Positions 1-7,610 of a DNA stretch of 64,000 nt are shown here, one piece after another; position 1 is the stretch's first letter, and every line of letters starts with the position of its first letter. Below the pieces are notes generated by a model, which saw only the letters and a list, made by a program, of their open reading frames with translations, was not told the DNA's origin and did not search any database. A program made the translations under genes and the position numbers. Source of the stretch: an uncultured Pseudomonadota bacterium (GTDB lineage: Bacteria; Pseudomonadota; Gammaproteobacteria; Steroidobacterales; Steroidobacteraceae); the NCBI GenBank assembly GCA_937920275.1, contig CALGVD010000105.1:1-64000 (forward strand), read 5' to 3'.

Positions 1-426
1 CGTCGGAAAGCCGCCGCGGGTCGCTAGCCGCCGCCAGTCCTCGGCGCGCGGCTTTTCATCCGCCAGCAGTTCGCGCCAGCGGGACTCCTGCGTCGCGAAC
101 AGTTCGTCCCAGCGTCCGCATGTGCCGAGGCCGAGCTGCTCGCGCCGCGCGGCATCGAGCACGTCGAGGTCGTCGAGGGTGATATAGCGCCGCGACCCGC
201 CGACCAGCTGCTCCACAAGCGATCTTTTGCCGGTCTGGCGGGCGCCCGTGACGACCACGGCCGGCATGACGCGCAAGTGAGGTATTCGCGCAGTCGCTGC
301 CCGACCCTTGCGACGGATCTCGCGATGGCGCAGGAAATACTCCTCGAGCAGGGCGTCGAGCTGCGAAGCGTCGATGTCAGCGAGCCGGTCGTCATCGAAG
401 CTGAGATAGATGGCGGGCGGCAGCGG
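1..426 (-). pseudogene. Remnant of AAA_14/DUF4143-type ATPases, rearranged, runs off left edge
   Basis: One minus-strand frame is open from an in-frame stop at 427-429 to the edge. The piece from about 423 to 310 (key run YLSFDDDRLADID, then LDALLEEY) looks like the middle of one such ATPase. From the ATG at 267 it continues into the amino end of a second one with Walker A GARQTGKRSL. About 20 residues later (LDDLDVLDAARR) it jumps directly to REQLGLG, which in this family normally follows the Walker B and sensor region about 70 residues further on. So the ATPase core is missing. A gene caller would probably report the part from 267 leftward as a partial ATPase. Family structure is from memory; the deletion is inferred. 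These proteins are often found among toxin/antitoxin-like accessory genes. Confidence 0.55.
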
Positions 427-429
427 CTA

Positions 430-764
430 CATTGCAGCGCTGAGCTTCTCTTGGAGGGTGTTGAGCAGAGGTATGGCGCAAGGCTGCCTCAAAACTGTTT
501 TTTTTAAAAAGACAGAATACGGACGATATGAGTGTCGCAGAGATACAGATCGCCCTCGTCGCCCACCGTCCGGCGGGCGATCCCCCTTTGTTCGGCGGTC
601 CGAGAAGTAGGGGTTAAATGGCCTCGATGCCAGTTGACTCGTCCCGTACGGGGTGCCCCTAGTGTCTGATCTGCGTCAAGCCCGGTACGATACATAAGAT
701 GTTTTTTGTTCCGTGACCTTCGCTTCGGCATAAGTCTTCGCCGTGATGCGGCGTCCTCTTAAAG
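430..764. other. Intergenic stretch without a supported gene
   Basis: No convincing coding frame is seen. It holds a T8/A5 run near 500-512, which has no GC-rich stem beside it and so is a poor terminator, and a perfect 10-bp palindrome CCCGTACGGG at 643-652. It must contain the promoter of the osmotic operon that starts at 765, but I see no good -35/-10 pair. Confidence 0.5.
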
Positions 765-1616
765 ATGGAAACCTTCATCGACAACTTAATCGATCTCCTG
801 TCGGGCGGCGAAGCGCTCTTTGCCCTGCTCCGTTCGACGCTGATTATCGTGGTCGCAGTGACCATGCACTGGTTCGCAACCCGGGCGATCAAGTCTCTCA
901 GATCGCACATCAGCGCCAAGTGGGCCGACGGAGAGCAGGTGCGTCGCGCCGAGACATTGGGGCGCGTTCTACGGTACCTGATCGCGGTCGTGATCTCTCT
1001 GATCGCCAGCATGCTGATCCTCAACCAGTTCGGCATCTCGATCGCACCCATCTTAGGCGCCGCAGGCATAGTCGGCCTCGCCGTCGGGTTCGGGGCTCAG
1101 AGCCTGGTCCGGGACTATTTCAACGGCATCTGCCTCCTGCTCGAGGATCAGATCACTAAAGGTGATGTGGTCACCATCGTCGACAAGACCGGCCTCGTCG
1201 AGGACGTGACACTACGGTATGTCCGACTCCGCGACTATGAGGGTTCCGTCCACTATGTCCCGAACGGCCTCGTCACCACCGTCACGAACATGAGCAGGGG
1301 GTTCGCTTATGCGGTGGTCGATGTCGGTGTCGCATATCGCGAGGATGTCGATCATGTCATGCAGATCATCGTGGATGAAGGACGGAGACTGCGCGAGGAC
1401 CCCGTCTTCGGTGCCGATCTGCTCGAAGCGTTCGAGCTCGCAGGCGTTGAGAGTCTCGGTAGCTCCTCCGTCGTCATCCGAGGCCGCTTCCGTGTCCAGC
1501 CGCTCCGTCAATGGGCTGTGCGTCGGGAGTTCCTGCGCCGGTTGAAGATCCGGTTCGACATCGACAAGATCGAGATACCTTTCCCGCATCTGACGGTCCT
1601 CCGGGGGCGGTCGTGA
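765..1616 (+). CDS. Small-conductance mechanosensitive channel, MscS family
   Basis: A 283-residue inner-membrane channel that would open under membrane tension to release solutes after hypo-osmotic shock. Two amino-terminal membrane segments (about residues 20-40 and 65-90) precede the pore helix with the Gly/Ala-rich run GAAGIVGLAVGFGAQSL, typical of MscS TM3. The beta domain (QITKGDVVTIVDKTGLVEDV, then VPNGLV) and the alpha/beta vestibule follow to the end. The length matches E. coli MscS (286). It is the first gene of a four-gene run: its stop overlaps the GTG start of the phosphatase by 4 bases. Placing a relief channel with osmolyte synthesis genes makes physiological sense. Confidence 0.93.
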   Translation: METFIDNLIDLLSGGEALFALLRSTLIIVVAVTMHWFATRAIKSLRSHISAKWADGEQVRRAETLGRVLRYLIAVVISLIASMLILNQFGISIAPILGAAGIVGLAVGFGAQSLVRDYFNGICLLLEDQITKGDVVTIVDKTGLVEDVTLRYVRLRDYEGSVHYVPNGLVTTVTNMSRGFAYAVVDVGVAYREDVDHVMQIIVDEGRRLREDPVFGADLLEAFELAGVESLGSSSVVIRGRFRVQPLRQWAVRREFLRRLKIRFDIDKIEIPFPHLTVLRGRS

Positions 1617-2365
1617 TATCGCGTCGCCGGTTCAAGAGATGGTTGATCACCGATCTGGACGGCACCTTTCTCGGCGGATCGGAGACCATCCGTGCACGGC
1701 TTTCCGAGCGCCTCTGCTCCGAGCCTCGGGATGTCGGTCTCATCTACTGCTCAGGACGGGCGTTGTCGGACATTTCGCCGTTGATCGACAGCGGTGTTCT
1801 GCCGGAACCCAGCGCCATCATCGGCGATGTGGGGACCGGTATGTGGGACGCGCAGGGCCGGACTCTGGCATCGGACTTCGACGACCTGGTGGCGGAACGT
1901 TGGTCGGGTGTCCGCCCCCTGCTGCTGGCGCGTCTGCACGGCTTGGAGGGCTTGGAACTGCAAACCGGGACAGGCCCTAATCGCTGCTCCTATCTCTATT
2001 CGGCGAGGAGCGCCGCGGAGAGCGCGGCGCGCGCAGTGCGCGAAATCGATGTCGATACGCTCATCTCGGGGGGGCGGTTCTTCGATGTACTGCCGAGGGG
2101 CGTCAACAAAGGGTTTGCTGTGAAGTTCCTGATCGAACTCTGGGGTCTGGACTCGTCCAGCATCCTGGTCGCCGGAGATACCCTGAACGATCTCTCGATG
2201 CTGCGCCTCTCGGACGAGCTCTCCGGTCTGCACGCGTTGGCGGTGGGTAACGCGGACGACGATCTGCGTGCCCACTTCCGGGAGAGTGGGCGGGCGAGAT
2301 ATTCGAGGGGCCATGGCGCCGAGGGTATATTCGAGCGGCTTGAGCAATTGGGCTGGGTGACCTGA
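1613..2365 (+). CDS. ggpP: HAD-superfamily phosphatase, probable glucosylglycerol-phosphate phosphatase
   Basis: A 250-residue protein from the GTG at 1613, which shares GTGA with the MscS stop. An upstream frame extension to 1511 lies inside mscS and is rejected. HAD motifs are present: DLDGTFLG (motif I), CSGR (II), NKGFAVKFL (III lysine) and GDTLNDLSML (IV). The cap and overall layout resemble sucrose-phosphatase-type HAD enzymes. It lies one base before a GgpS-type synthase, so it should remove phosphate from glucosylglycerol phosphate to give the compatible solute. In several proteobacteria the phosphatase is the amino-terminal half of a fused GgpPS protein; here the two are separate. 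The substrate rests on context. Confidence 0.75.
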   Translation: MISRRRFKRWLITDLDGTFLGGSETIRARLSERLCSEPRDVGLIYCSGRALSDISPLIDSGVLPEPSAIIGDVGTGMWDAQGRTLASDFDDLVAERWSGVRPLLLARLHGLEGLELQTGTGPNRCSYLYSARSAAESAARAVREIDVDTLISGGRFFDVLPRGVNKGFAVKFLIELWGLDSSSILVAGDTLNDLSMLRLSDELSGLHALAVGNADDDLRAHFRESGRARYSRGHGAEGIFERLEQLGWVT

Positions 2366-2366
2366 A

Positions 2367-3857
2367 GTGGCCCGTCTCGTCATCGTCTACCACCGTCAAC
2401 CGTACGATGAAGTCGCCGGGCCTGATGGCATGCGGTATCTCGAGCACAAGAGCCCGAACGGCATCATCCCGAGCCTGCGCGGTGCTTGCCGGAGTCTGCG
2501 GGATCCCAACGATGCGATCTGGGTTGCCTGGAGCCGATGTGCGCCGGGGGAGTCCGGTGCCGTCCTCGACAAGATCGAGGTCCCGTCGCCGGATGGATCT
2601 TTGAGGGTGCAGCGTATCGGACTGACCGACACACAGGTGAGGTCCTTCTACTATGTCACCTCCAAGGCTGCGCTCTGGCCCATCCTTCACTCCTTCCCAG
2701 AGCGCTTCGACTACGATGCGGCCGAATGGGAGACCTTCCGTGAGGTCAACCGCATATTCGCCGACGGCGTGTGTGCCTGTGCTTCGACCGGCGCGGTGGT
2801 GTGGGTCCACGACTACAATCTCTGGCTCGTGCCCGGGATGGTCCGCGAGCGCCGACCGGACCTGCGGATCGCATTCTTTCTGCATACGCCGTTCCCGCCC
2901 CCCGATATCTTCGGGATACTTCCTTGGCGATCCGAGATACTCCTGAGTCTCCTCGCTTGTGATCGCGTCGGCTTCCACATCCCGCGCTACGCGCAGAACT
3001 TCATGTCCTGCGCGCGAGGCTTGAGCGGCGCGAAGGTGACATCGCGGATGCAGGTGGCCGATTGGATGGCGCAGATCGGCAGTGTGCTGCATGAACCCCA
3101 GATGGTCGATGAGATGGAGTTCCAAGGCCGTCGTATCGCCATCGATTCGATCCCGCTGGGCATCAACACCCCGCTGTTCCGTCGTATCCGTGAGATGGTG
3201 ACGACCCAGCGTCGGGCGCAGCATATCCGCCGCGAACTCGGTGTGGACACGGTGATCTTCTCCGTCGGTCGTGTCGACTACACGAAAGGCACCAGCGAGA
3301 TGTTGGCCGCCTTCGAGCGTCTGTTGCAGCGTCGGCCGGACCTGCACGGCCGGATACGCCTCTGCGTCACCAGCGTCGCGCCCGCCAACGACATCAACGT
3401 TTACGAAGATATCCAGCGCGCGATCGAGCAGGCCGTCGGTTCGATCAACGGTCAGTACTCGACGCTCTCTTGGTCGCCGGTGCTGCTCTTCACCCAGCCG
3501 GTCGGTCTCGAGGAGTTGGTCGCGTGGTATCGCGCGGCAGACATCTGCTGGATCACCCCGCTACGGGACGGGTTGAATCTCGTGGCAAAAGAGTTCGTGC
3601 TCGCCAAGGGGGGCGACGGCGGCGTGCTCATCCTGTCCGACTTCGCCGGTTGCGTCGTGGAGATGGACGAAGCGATCCACTGCAACCCCTACTCAGGCAG
3701 GAGCATGGACGCGGCCATCGACCGGGCGTTGGCCATGCCCGAGGAGGAGGCCCGCCGACGAGCGCGGGAGATGTCCAAGCGGATCGGCCGGAACAGCATC
3801 GCGCATTGGACCACGGAGATGCTCGGGCGACTGGGTATGAGAGGTGGTAAGGGGTGA
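2367..3857 (+). CDS. ggpS: Glucosylglycerol-phosphate synthase (GT20 family)
   Basis: A 496-residue GT-B glycosyltransferase of the trehalose-phosphate-synthase family, starting at GTG 2367, one base after the phosphatase stop. The amino end (YHRQPYDEV, KSPNGIIPSL), FYYVTSKAALWPILHSFP and WVHDYNLWLVPG match my memory of cyanobacterial GgpS far better than OtsA. PLRDGLNLVAKEFV is the carboxyl-terminal sugar-nucleotide site of the whole family. The expected reaction is ADP-glucose plus glycerol 3-phosphate to glucosylglycerol 3-phosphate, in the cytoplasm. With the phosphatase upstream this gives a complete osmolyte route. Its TGA overlaps the GTG start of the symporter gene by 4 bases. Otherwise it could be another GT20 enzyme acting on a different acceptor. 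Confidence 0.85.
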   Translation: MARLVIVYHRQPYDEVAGPDGMRYLEHKSPNGIIPSLRGACRSLRDPNDAIWVAWSRCAPGESGAVLDKIEVPSPDGSLRVQRIGLTDTQVRSFYYVTSKAALWPILHSFPERFDYDAAEWETFREVNRIFADGVCACASTGAVVWVHDYNLWLVPGMVRERRPDLRIAFFLHTPFPPPDIFGILPWRSEILLSLLACDRVGFHIPRYAQNFMSCARGLSGAKVTSRMQVADWMAQIGSVLHEPQMVDEMEFQGRRIAIDSIPLGINTPLFRRIREMVTTQRRAQHIRRELGVDTVIFSVGRVDYTKGTSEMLAAFERLLQRRPDLHGRIRLCVTSVAPANDINVYEDIQRAIEQAVGSINGQYSTLSWSPVLLFTQPVGLEELVAWYRAADICWITPLRDGLNLVAKEFVLAKGGDGGVLILSDFAGCVVEMDEAIHCNPYSGRSMDAAIDRALAMPEEEARRRAREMSKRIGRNSIAHWTTEMLGRLGMRGGKG

Positions 3858-5377
3858 CAAGCCTCGATTATGCGGTGATGCTCATCTATCTTTTGGTCAT
3901 CGTGCTGATCGGCATCTGGTCGGCCCGACGCACCGGCTCACCGGATGAACTCTTCCTTGCTGGACGCAGCTTCGGCTTCGGGGTGATCGGGCTGTCGTTG
4001 TACGCCTCGAACATATCCTCCACGACGCTGGTCGGTCTTGCGGGCGCCGCATATGGCTCCGGCATCGCCGTCGTCAACTACGAGTGGATGGCCGCGGTGA
4101 TCCTGGTGTTCGCAGCGTTCGTGCTCGTGCCGCAGTACCTGCGGCATGGTCGCAGGACGGTCCCGGAGTATGTCGGTGATGCACTGGGACCGTTCGCGCG
4201 CCGCTATGTCGCCGGCATCATGATCGTCCTCAGCATCTTCGTCGACACGGCCGGCAGCCTGTTCGCGGGCGCTATCGTCATAAAGTTCTTCTTTCCCGCC
4301 TGGGAATTGCTCCCCATCGTGATGGCGCTGACGGTGTTCGCCGGTGCTTACACGATCGTCGGCGGTCTCCGCGCCGTCATGTTGACCGATGTCGTCCAGG
4401 CGTTGGTCTTGATCCTCAGCGCCGTCGTCATCGCCTTCGGCGTGTATCGGGAGTTCGATTTCTCGCTGGAACGCATGGTGGCCGCCTTGCCCGCGGAAAG
4501 GCTTTCGGTCATCCGCCCCTCCGACGATCCTGACATGCCCTGGACAGGCCTGCTGACAGGGGTGCCGATCCTTGGACTGTACTACTGGTCCATGAACCAC
4601 TACATCGCACAACGGTTCTTCGCAGCGCGGGACCTTCGCGCAGCGCAGCGAGGAGCGCTGTTGGGCGCCGCGTTGAAGTTGACGCCGTTGTTCCTGATGG
4701 TCCTGCCGGGCGCTCTCGCCATCGTCTTGTTGCCCGACCTGCAGCGCGCGGACGAAGTGTTCCCCGCGCTGATCGCCAACTTCCTGCCCGACGGGCTGCG
4801 CGGTCTCGCCGTCGTCGGCGTCATGGCCGCGATAATGTCCACGGTCGACAGCACCATCAACGCTTCCGCGGCGATGATCTCATATGATTTTATGGGGATC
4901 GATCGGGCCGTGCAGGAGACACCACGGACTCTCGTCACCCGTTCGAGATGGACGACAGCGGTGCTGCTCATCGTGGCGATGGTCTGGGCTCCCGCGATAG
5001 AGAGCTTCCCGGGTCTTTTCTCTTACCTGCAGCAGATGTTCGCGATCGCGGTACCCCCGGTGGTCGCCGCTGTCCTCACGATCACGATGATGCGCGGCTA
5101 TCGCCGGGAGGTCGTGGTCATCGCGATGCTCGGCGGTCACCTCGCGGCTCTCGGGTTCGCTGCCGCTGCGGCAAGCGGACTCTGGCATTGGCATTTCCTC
5201 GAGACGGCGGGTCTTGTCTTCGCCATCGCGTGCGTCCCGATGGTGTCCTTGCGTTCCTCCGGCCGCACCGCGCTGCCCTCGGACGGTTCGCTCGCCGTGC
5301 CGATCGACAGGGTCTCCGTGATCGCCTCGATGATCGTGCTATCGCTCGTCGCCGCGACCGTCTGGGCATTCCGGTGA
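3854..5377 (+). CDS. Sodium:solute symporter (SSS family)
   Basis: A 507-residue integral membrane protein with about 13 hydrophobic segments spread over its length. SSS hallmarks include the amino-terminal DELFLAGRSFGFGVIGLSLYASNISSTT region, GGLRAVMLTDVVQ and a Na+-site-like segment VMAAIMSTVDSTINASAAM. It starts at GTG 3854 inside the synthase stop (GTGA), so it is translationally coupled to it. From position in the operon it probably takes up glucosylglycerol or another osmoprotectant or its precursor, but SSS specificity (sugars, proline, betaine, carboxylates) cannot be read from sequence. It ends 59 bases before a convergent receptor gene, and no clear terminator is seen in that gap. 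Confidence 0.88.
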   Translation: MTSLDYAVMLIYLLVIVLIGIWSARRTGSPDELFLAGRSFGFGVIGLSLYASNISSTTLVGLAGAAYGSGIAVVNYEWMAAVILVFAAFVLVPQYLRHGRRTVPEYVGDALGPFARRYVAGIMIVLSIFVDTAGSLFAGAIVIKFFFPAWELLPIVMALTVFAGAYTIVGGLRAVMLTDVVQALVLILSAVVIAFGVYREFDFSLERMVAALPAERLSVIRPSDDPDMPWTGLLTGVPILGLYYWSMNHYIAQRFFAARDLRAAQRGALLGAALKLTPLFLMVLPGALAIVLLPDLQRADEVFPALIANFLPDGLRGLAVVGVMAAIMSTVDSTINASAAMISYDFMGIDRAVQETPRTLVTRSRWTTAVLLIVAMVWAPAIESFPGLFSYLQQMFAIAVPPVVAAVLTITMMRGYRREVVVIAMLGGHLAALGFAAAAASGLWHWHFLETAGLVFAIACVPMVSLRSSGRTALPSDGSLAVPIDRVSVIASMIVLSLVAATVWAFR

Positions 5378-5436
5378 GCTCGAGCGGAGAGGACGGTCAA
5401 AGAGCCTCGCAGTGACCTGACCTCCGCTACCACCAG

Positions 5437-7569
5437 TCACTCGCTCTGCCACACCACATTGACGAACACGCTGCGCTGCCGCGCCGGGAAGTAGCGCCAA
5501 TCGCCTTGTGCGAAGTCGGCGCGATCGGCGTAGAGGGTGTCTGCGAGGTTCTCGACCTCGAGCGAGGCGCGCCACTGCGGCGACGCTTGCCAGGCGACGC
5601 GCAGGGTGCCGACATCGTGGCCGGGGTAGCGCCGCGCGTTGCCGGCGTCCGCGAAGTACGCGCCGACCTGCCGCCACTCGAGCGTCGCTCGCCAATCAGG
5701 GTGCGGTGTCCAGTTCGCGGACCAGGCATGCAGGCGCCGCGGGGCGGTGTCGATGTCGCGTCCGCGCACGATCGTCTCGCCGCCCGCGATGGCGGCGTCG
5801 AAATCGTACTCATGGCGGGCGTAGCTGCCATTGGCGTCGAAGCGCAGGCGCTCGAAGGGCTGCCACGCGAACTCGTACTCGAGACCAGCGTGGCGGGTGC
5901 GTCCGCCCGTGACATTGAAGCCGTTGGCATCGCGCAGGATCACTTGGCGTTTGCGTTGTGTGAACGCGGCGAAGGAGACGGCGTAGCGTCCGCCGACGAG
6001 CCGCCAACCGGCTTCGAGTGCGGACATCCGCTCGGAGTCGAGGTCGGCCACCGATTGGTTGCGCTGCAGGCGATAGAGTTCGGTGATCTCCGGCGGTCTG
6101 AAGCCATCGCTTGCGGTCAGGTACACCATCGCGCGCTCGCCGAGGCGGTGTCGCAGTTCGAGGCGCGGCGTGAAGTCCGTGAAGCGATCGCTCCGGTCGG
6201 CGGGGCGGCTGTAGAGGCAGGGGCCGGGTACGCAGGGCGTCCCGTCCTCGGCGGTGTTGCCGTCGCGCATGCGGTTGTCGTAGCGGTAGCGGGTCTCATC
6301 GAGCCGTGCTGACAACCGCCACTGGAAGGCGGCCTCGCCGGTGCTCGCGAGGCTGCCGTGCAGCGCTGCGCCGGTGACCTCGACCGCGTAGTCGTAGTGC
6401 CGTCCCGCGGGGCGGATCGCGCGCGCGAACGCACTGCCCTCGAGCGTGGGGCCGTCCTGGATCTCGAGCAGGAAAGTGTCGGCGTACTCCGCATCGACGC
6501 CGAGCCGCCACTCGATCGGGCGCGCACCGAGCGGGCGAGCGCGTGCGGCGCCGAACGCGATGCTGTCCTGGCCGTTGCGCTCGAGCGGCTTGCCGAGCAG
6601 GAAATGCTGCAGGAACGCCATGCGCGAGTGGCGGACGATGCCGCGGACTTCGTCGCGGCAGCCGTCGCAGGGTTCGCTCAACCATTCGCCCGACACCCGC
6701 GCGCTGTCGGCATCGCGGAACGCCTCGGGGTTCGGGTTGCTCTCGCGCAGCACCGGATCGCGATAGGCATCGAAGCCACGGATGAAGCCCGCGGTCTCCT
6801 GGTCGAGCTGCGTGGCCGCGGCGCGCAGGCGCAGTTCGCCGGCACCGAGCCTGCGCTGGTGCACGGCATTCGCTTTCCACTCACGCACCGGGGAGTCGGC
6901 GCGGAACCCGTCCTCGTCGCGCCAGAGGCCATACGCGGCGGTCGATTCTCCGGCCGCGGCGAACTGCAGCGCGAGATGTTCATCCGCGCCCCGCGTCACG
7001 CCGAGCCGCAGGCCCGGCAGATCACCGGGATCGGGCGAGAGCACATTGACGATGCCGTGTACGGCATTGGCGCCATAGGGCCCGGTGCCCGGGCCGCGCA
7101 GCACCTCGATGGCCGCAGCCTGCGAGGTGTTCGCCTCGAACAGCTGGTTCACATTACAGAACCCCGTGGGGCGTAGCGGCATCCCGTCTTCGAGCAGCAG
7201 GAAGGCACCGCAGGCCCCCGCGCCGGTGAGCACCGGCGAGCGGATGGCGAGCAGGCTCTCCTGGCCGCTGCCGCGCTGCATCAGCACCCCGGGGATGCGG
7301 TTGAGGGCTTCGGCGGCATGGGTGCGGTCGATGACCCCGGTGATGCCGGGCTCGAGACGCGAGAGGCTCGCCGCGACGCGCCAGCGTGCTTCGTCACGGC
7401 GCTGCGCGGTGACGACGACTTCGGTCAGCAGCGCCGGATCGGGGGGCGGCGACGCGGCGGCAGACTGCGCCAACGCGACGGTCGGCAGCAGCGCGACCGA
7501 CAACGCCGTGAGGGACAAGGCGCGCGTGGTGAGGCGGTGAAGAAGGGGCATGCCGACATTATCGGTCAT
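5437..7569 (-). CDS. TonB-dependent outer-membrane receptor
   Basis: A 710-residue receptor with a signal peptide (hydrophobic run ALSLTALSVALLPTVALA), then a TonB-box-like LTEVVVTAQRRDEAR, a plug domain (LNRIPGVLMQRGSGQESLLAIRS; IEVLRGPGTGPYGANAVHGIVNV) and a long beta-barrel ending in an aromatic-rich strand (SVFVNVVWQSE). The second Met, at 7551, would give a more usual signal-peptide length (MPLLHRL) and may be the real start. The plug has a Cys pair (GACGAF, GFCNVN) that could form a disulfide. It is divergent from the patatin gene with a 41-base gap. The ligand is unknown; siderophores, cobalamin, metals or glycans are all possible. Confidence 0.9.
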   Translation of the reverse strand: MTDNVGMPLLHRLTTRALSLTALSVALLPTVALAQSAAASPPPDPALLTEVVVTAQRRDEARWRVAASLSRLEPGITGVIDRTHAAEALNRIPGVLMQRGSGQESLLAIRSPVLTGAGACGAFLLLEDGMPLRPTGFCNVNQLFEANTSQAAAIEVLRGPGTGPYGANAVHGIVNVLSPDPGDLPGLRLGVTRGADEHLALQFAAAGESTAAYGLWRDEDGFRADSPVREWKANAVHQRRLGAGELRLRAAATQLDQETAGFIRGFDAYRDPVLRESNPNPEAFRDADSARVSGEWLSEPCDGCRDEVRGIVRHSRMAFLQHFLLGKPLERNGQDSIAFGAARARPLGARPIEWRLGVDAEYADTFLLEIQDGPTLEGSAFARAIRPAGRHYDYAVEVTGAALHGSLASTGEAAFQWRLSARLDETRYRYDNRMRDGNTAEDGTPCVPGPCLYSRPADRSDRFTDFTPRLELRHRLGERAMVYLTASDGFRPPEITELYRLQRNQSVADLDSERMSALEAGWRLVGGRYAVSFAAFTQRKRQVILRDANGFNVTGGRTRHAGLEYEFAWQPFERLRFDANGSYARHEYDFDAAIAGGETIVRGRDIDTAPRRLHAWSANWTPHPDWRATLEWRQVGAYFADAGNARRYPGHDVGTLRVAWQASPQWRASLEVENLADTLYADRADFAQGDWRYFPARQRSVFVNVVWQSE

Positions 7570-7610
7570 CCGCGTCGCCTAGTGCAGCCGACCACTGGTA
7601 TCCTCAAGCG

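Noticed and set aside
498-512. T-run/A-run as a rho-independent terminator
   Set aside because: No GC-rich stem adjoins it.
643-652. Palindrome CCCGTACGGG as operator of the osmotic operon
   Set aside because: Single short GC-rich copy with no promoter elements around it.
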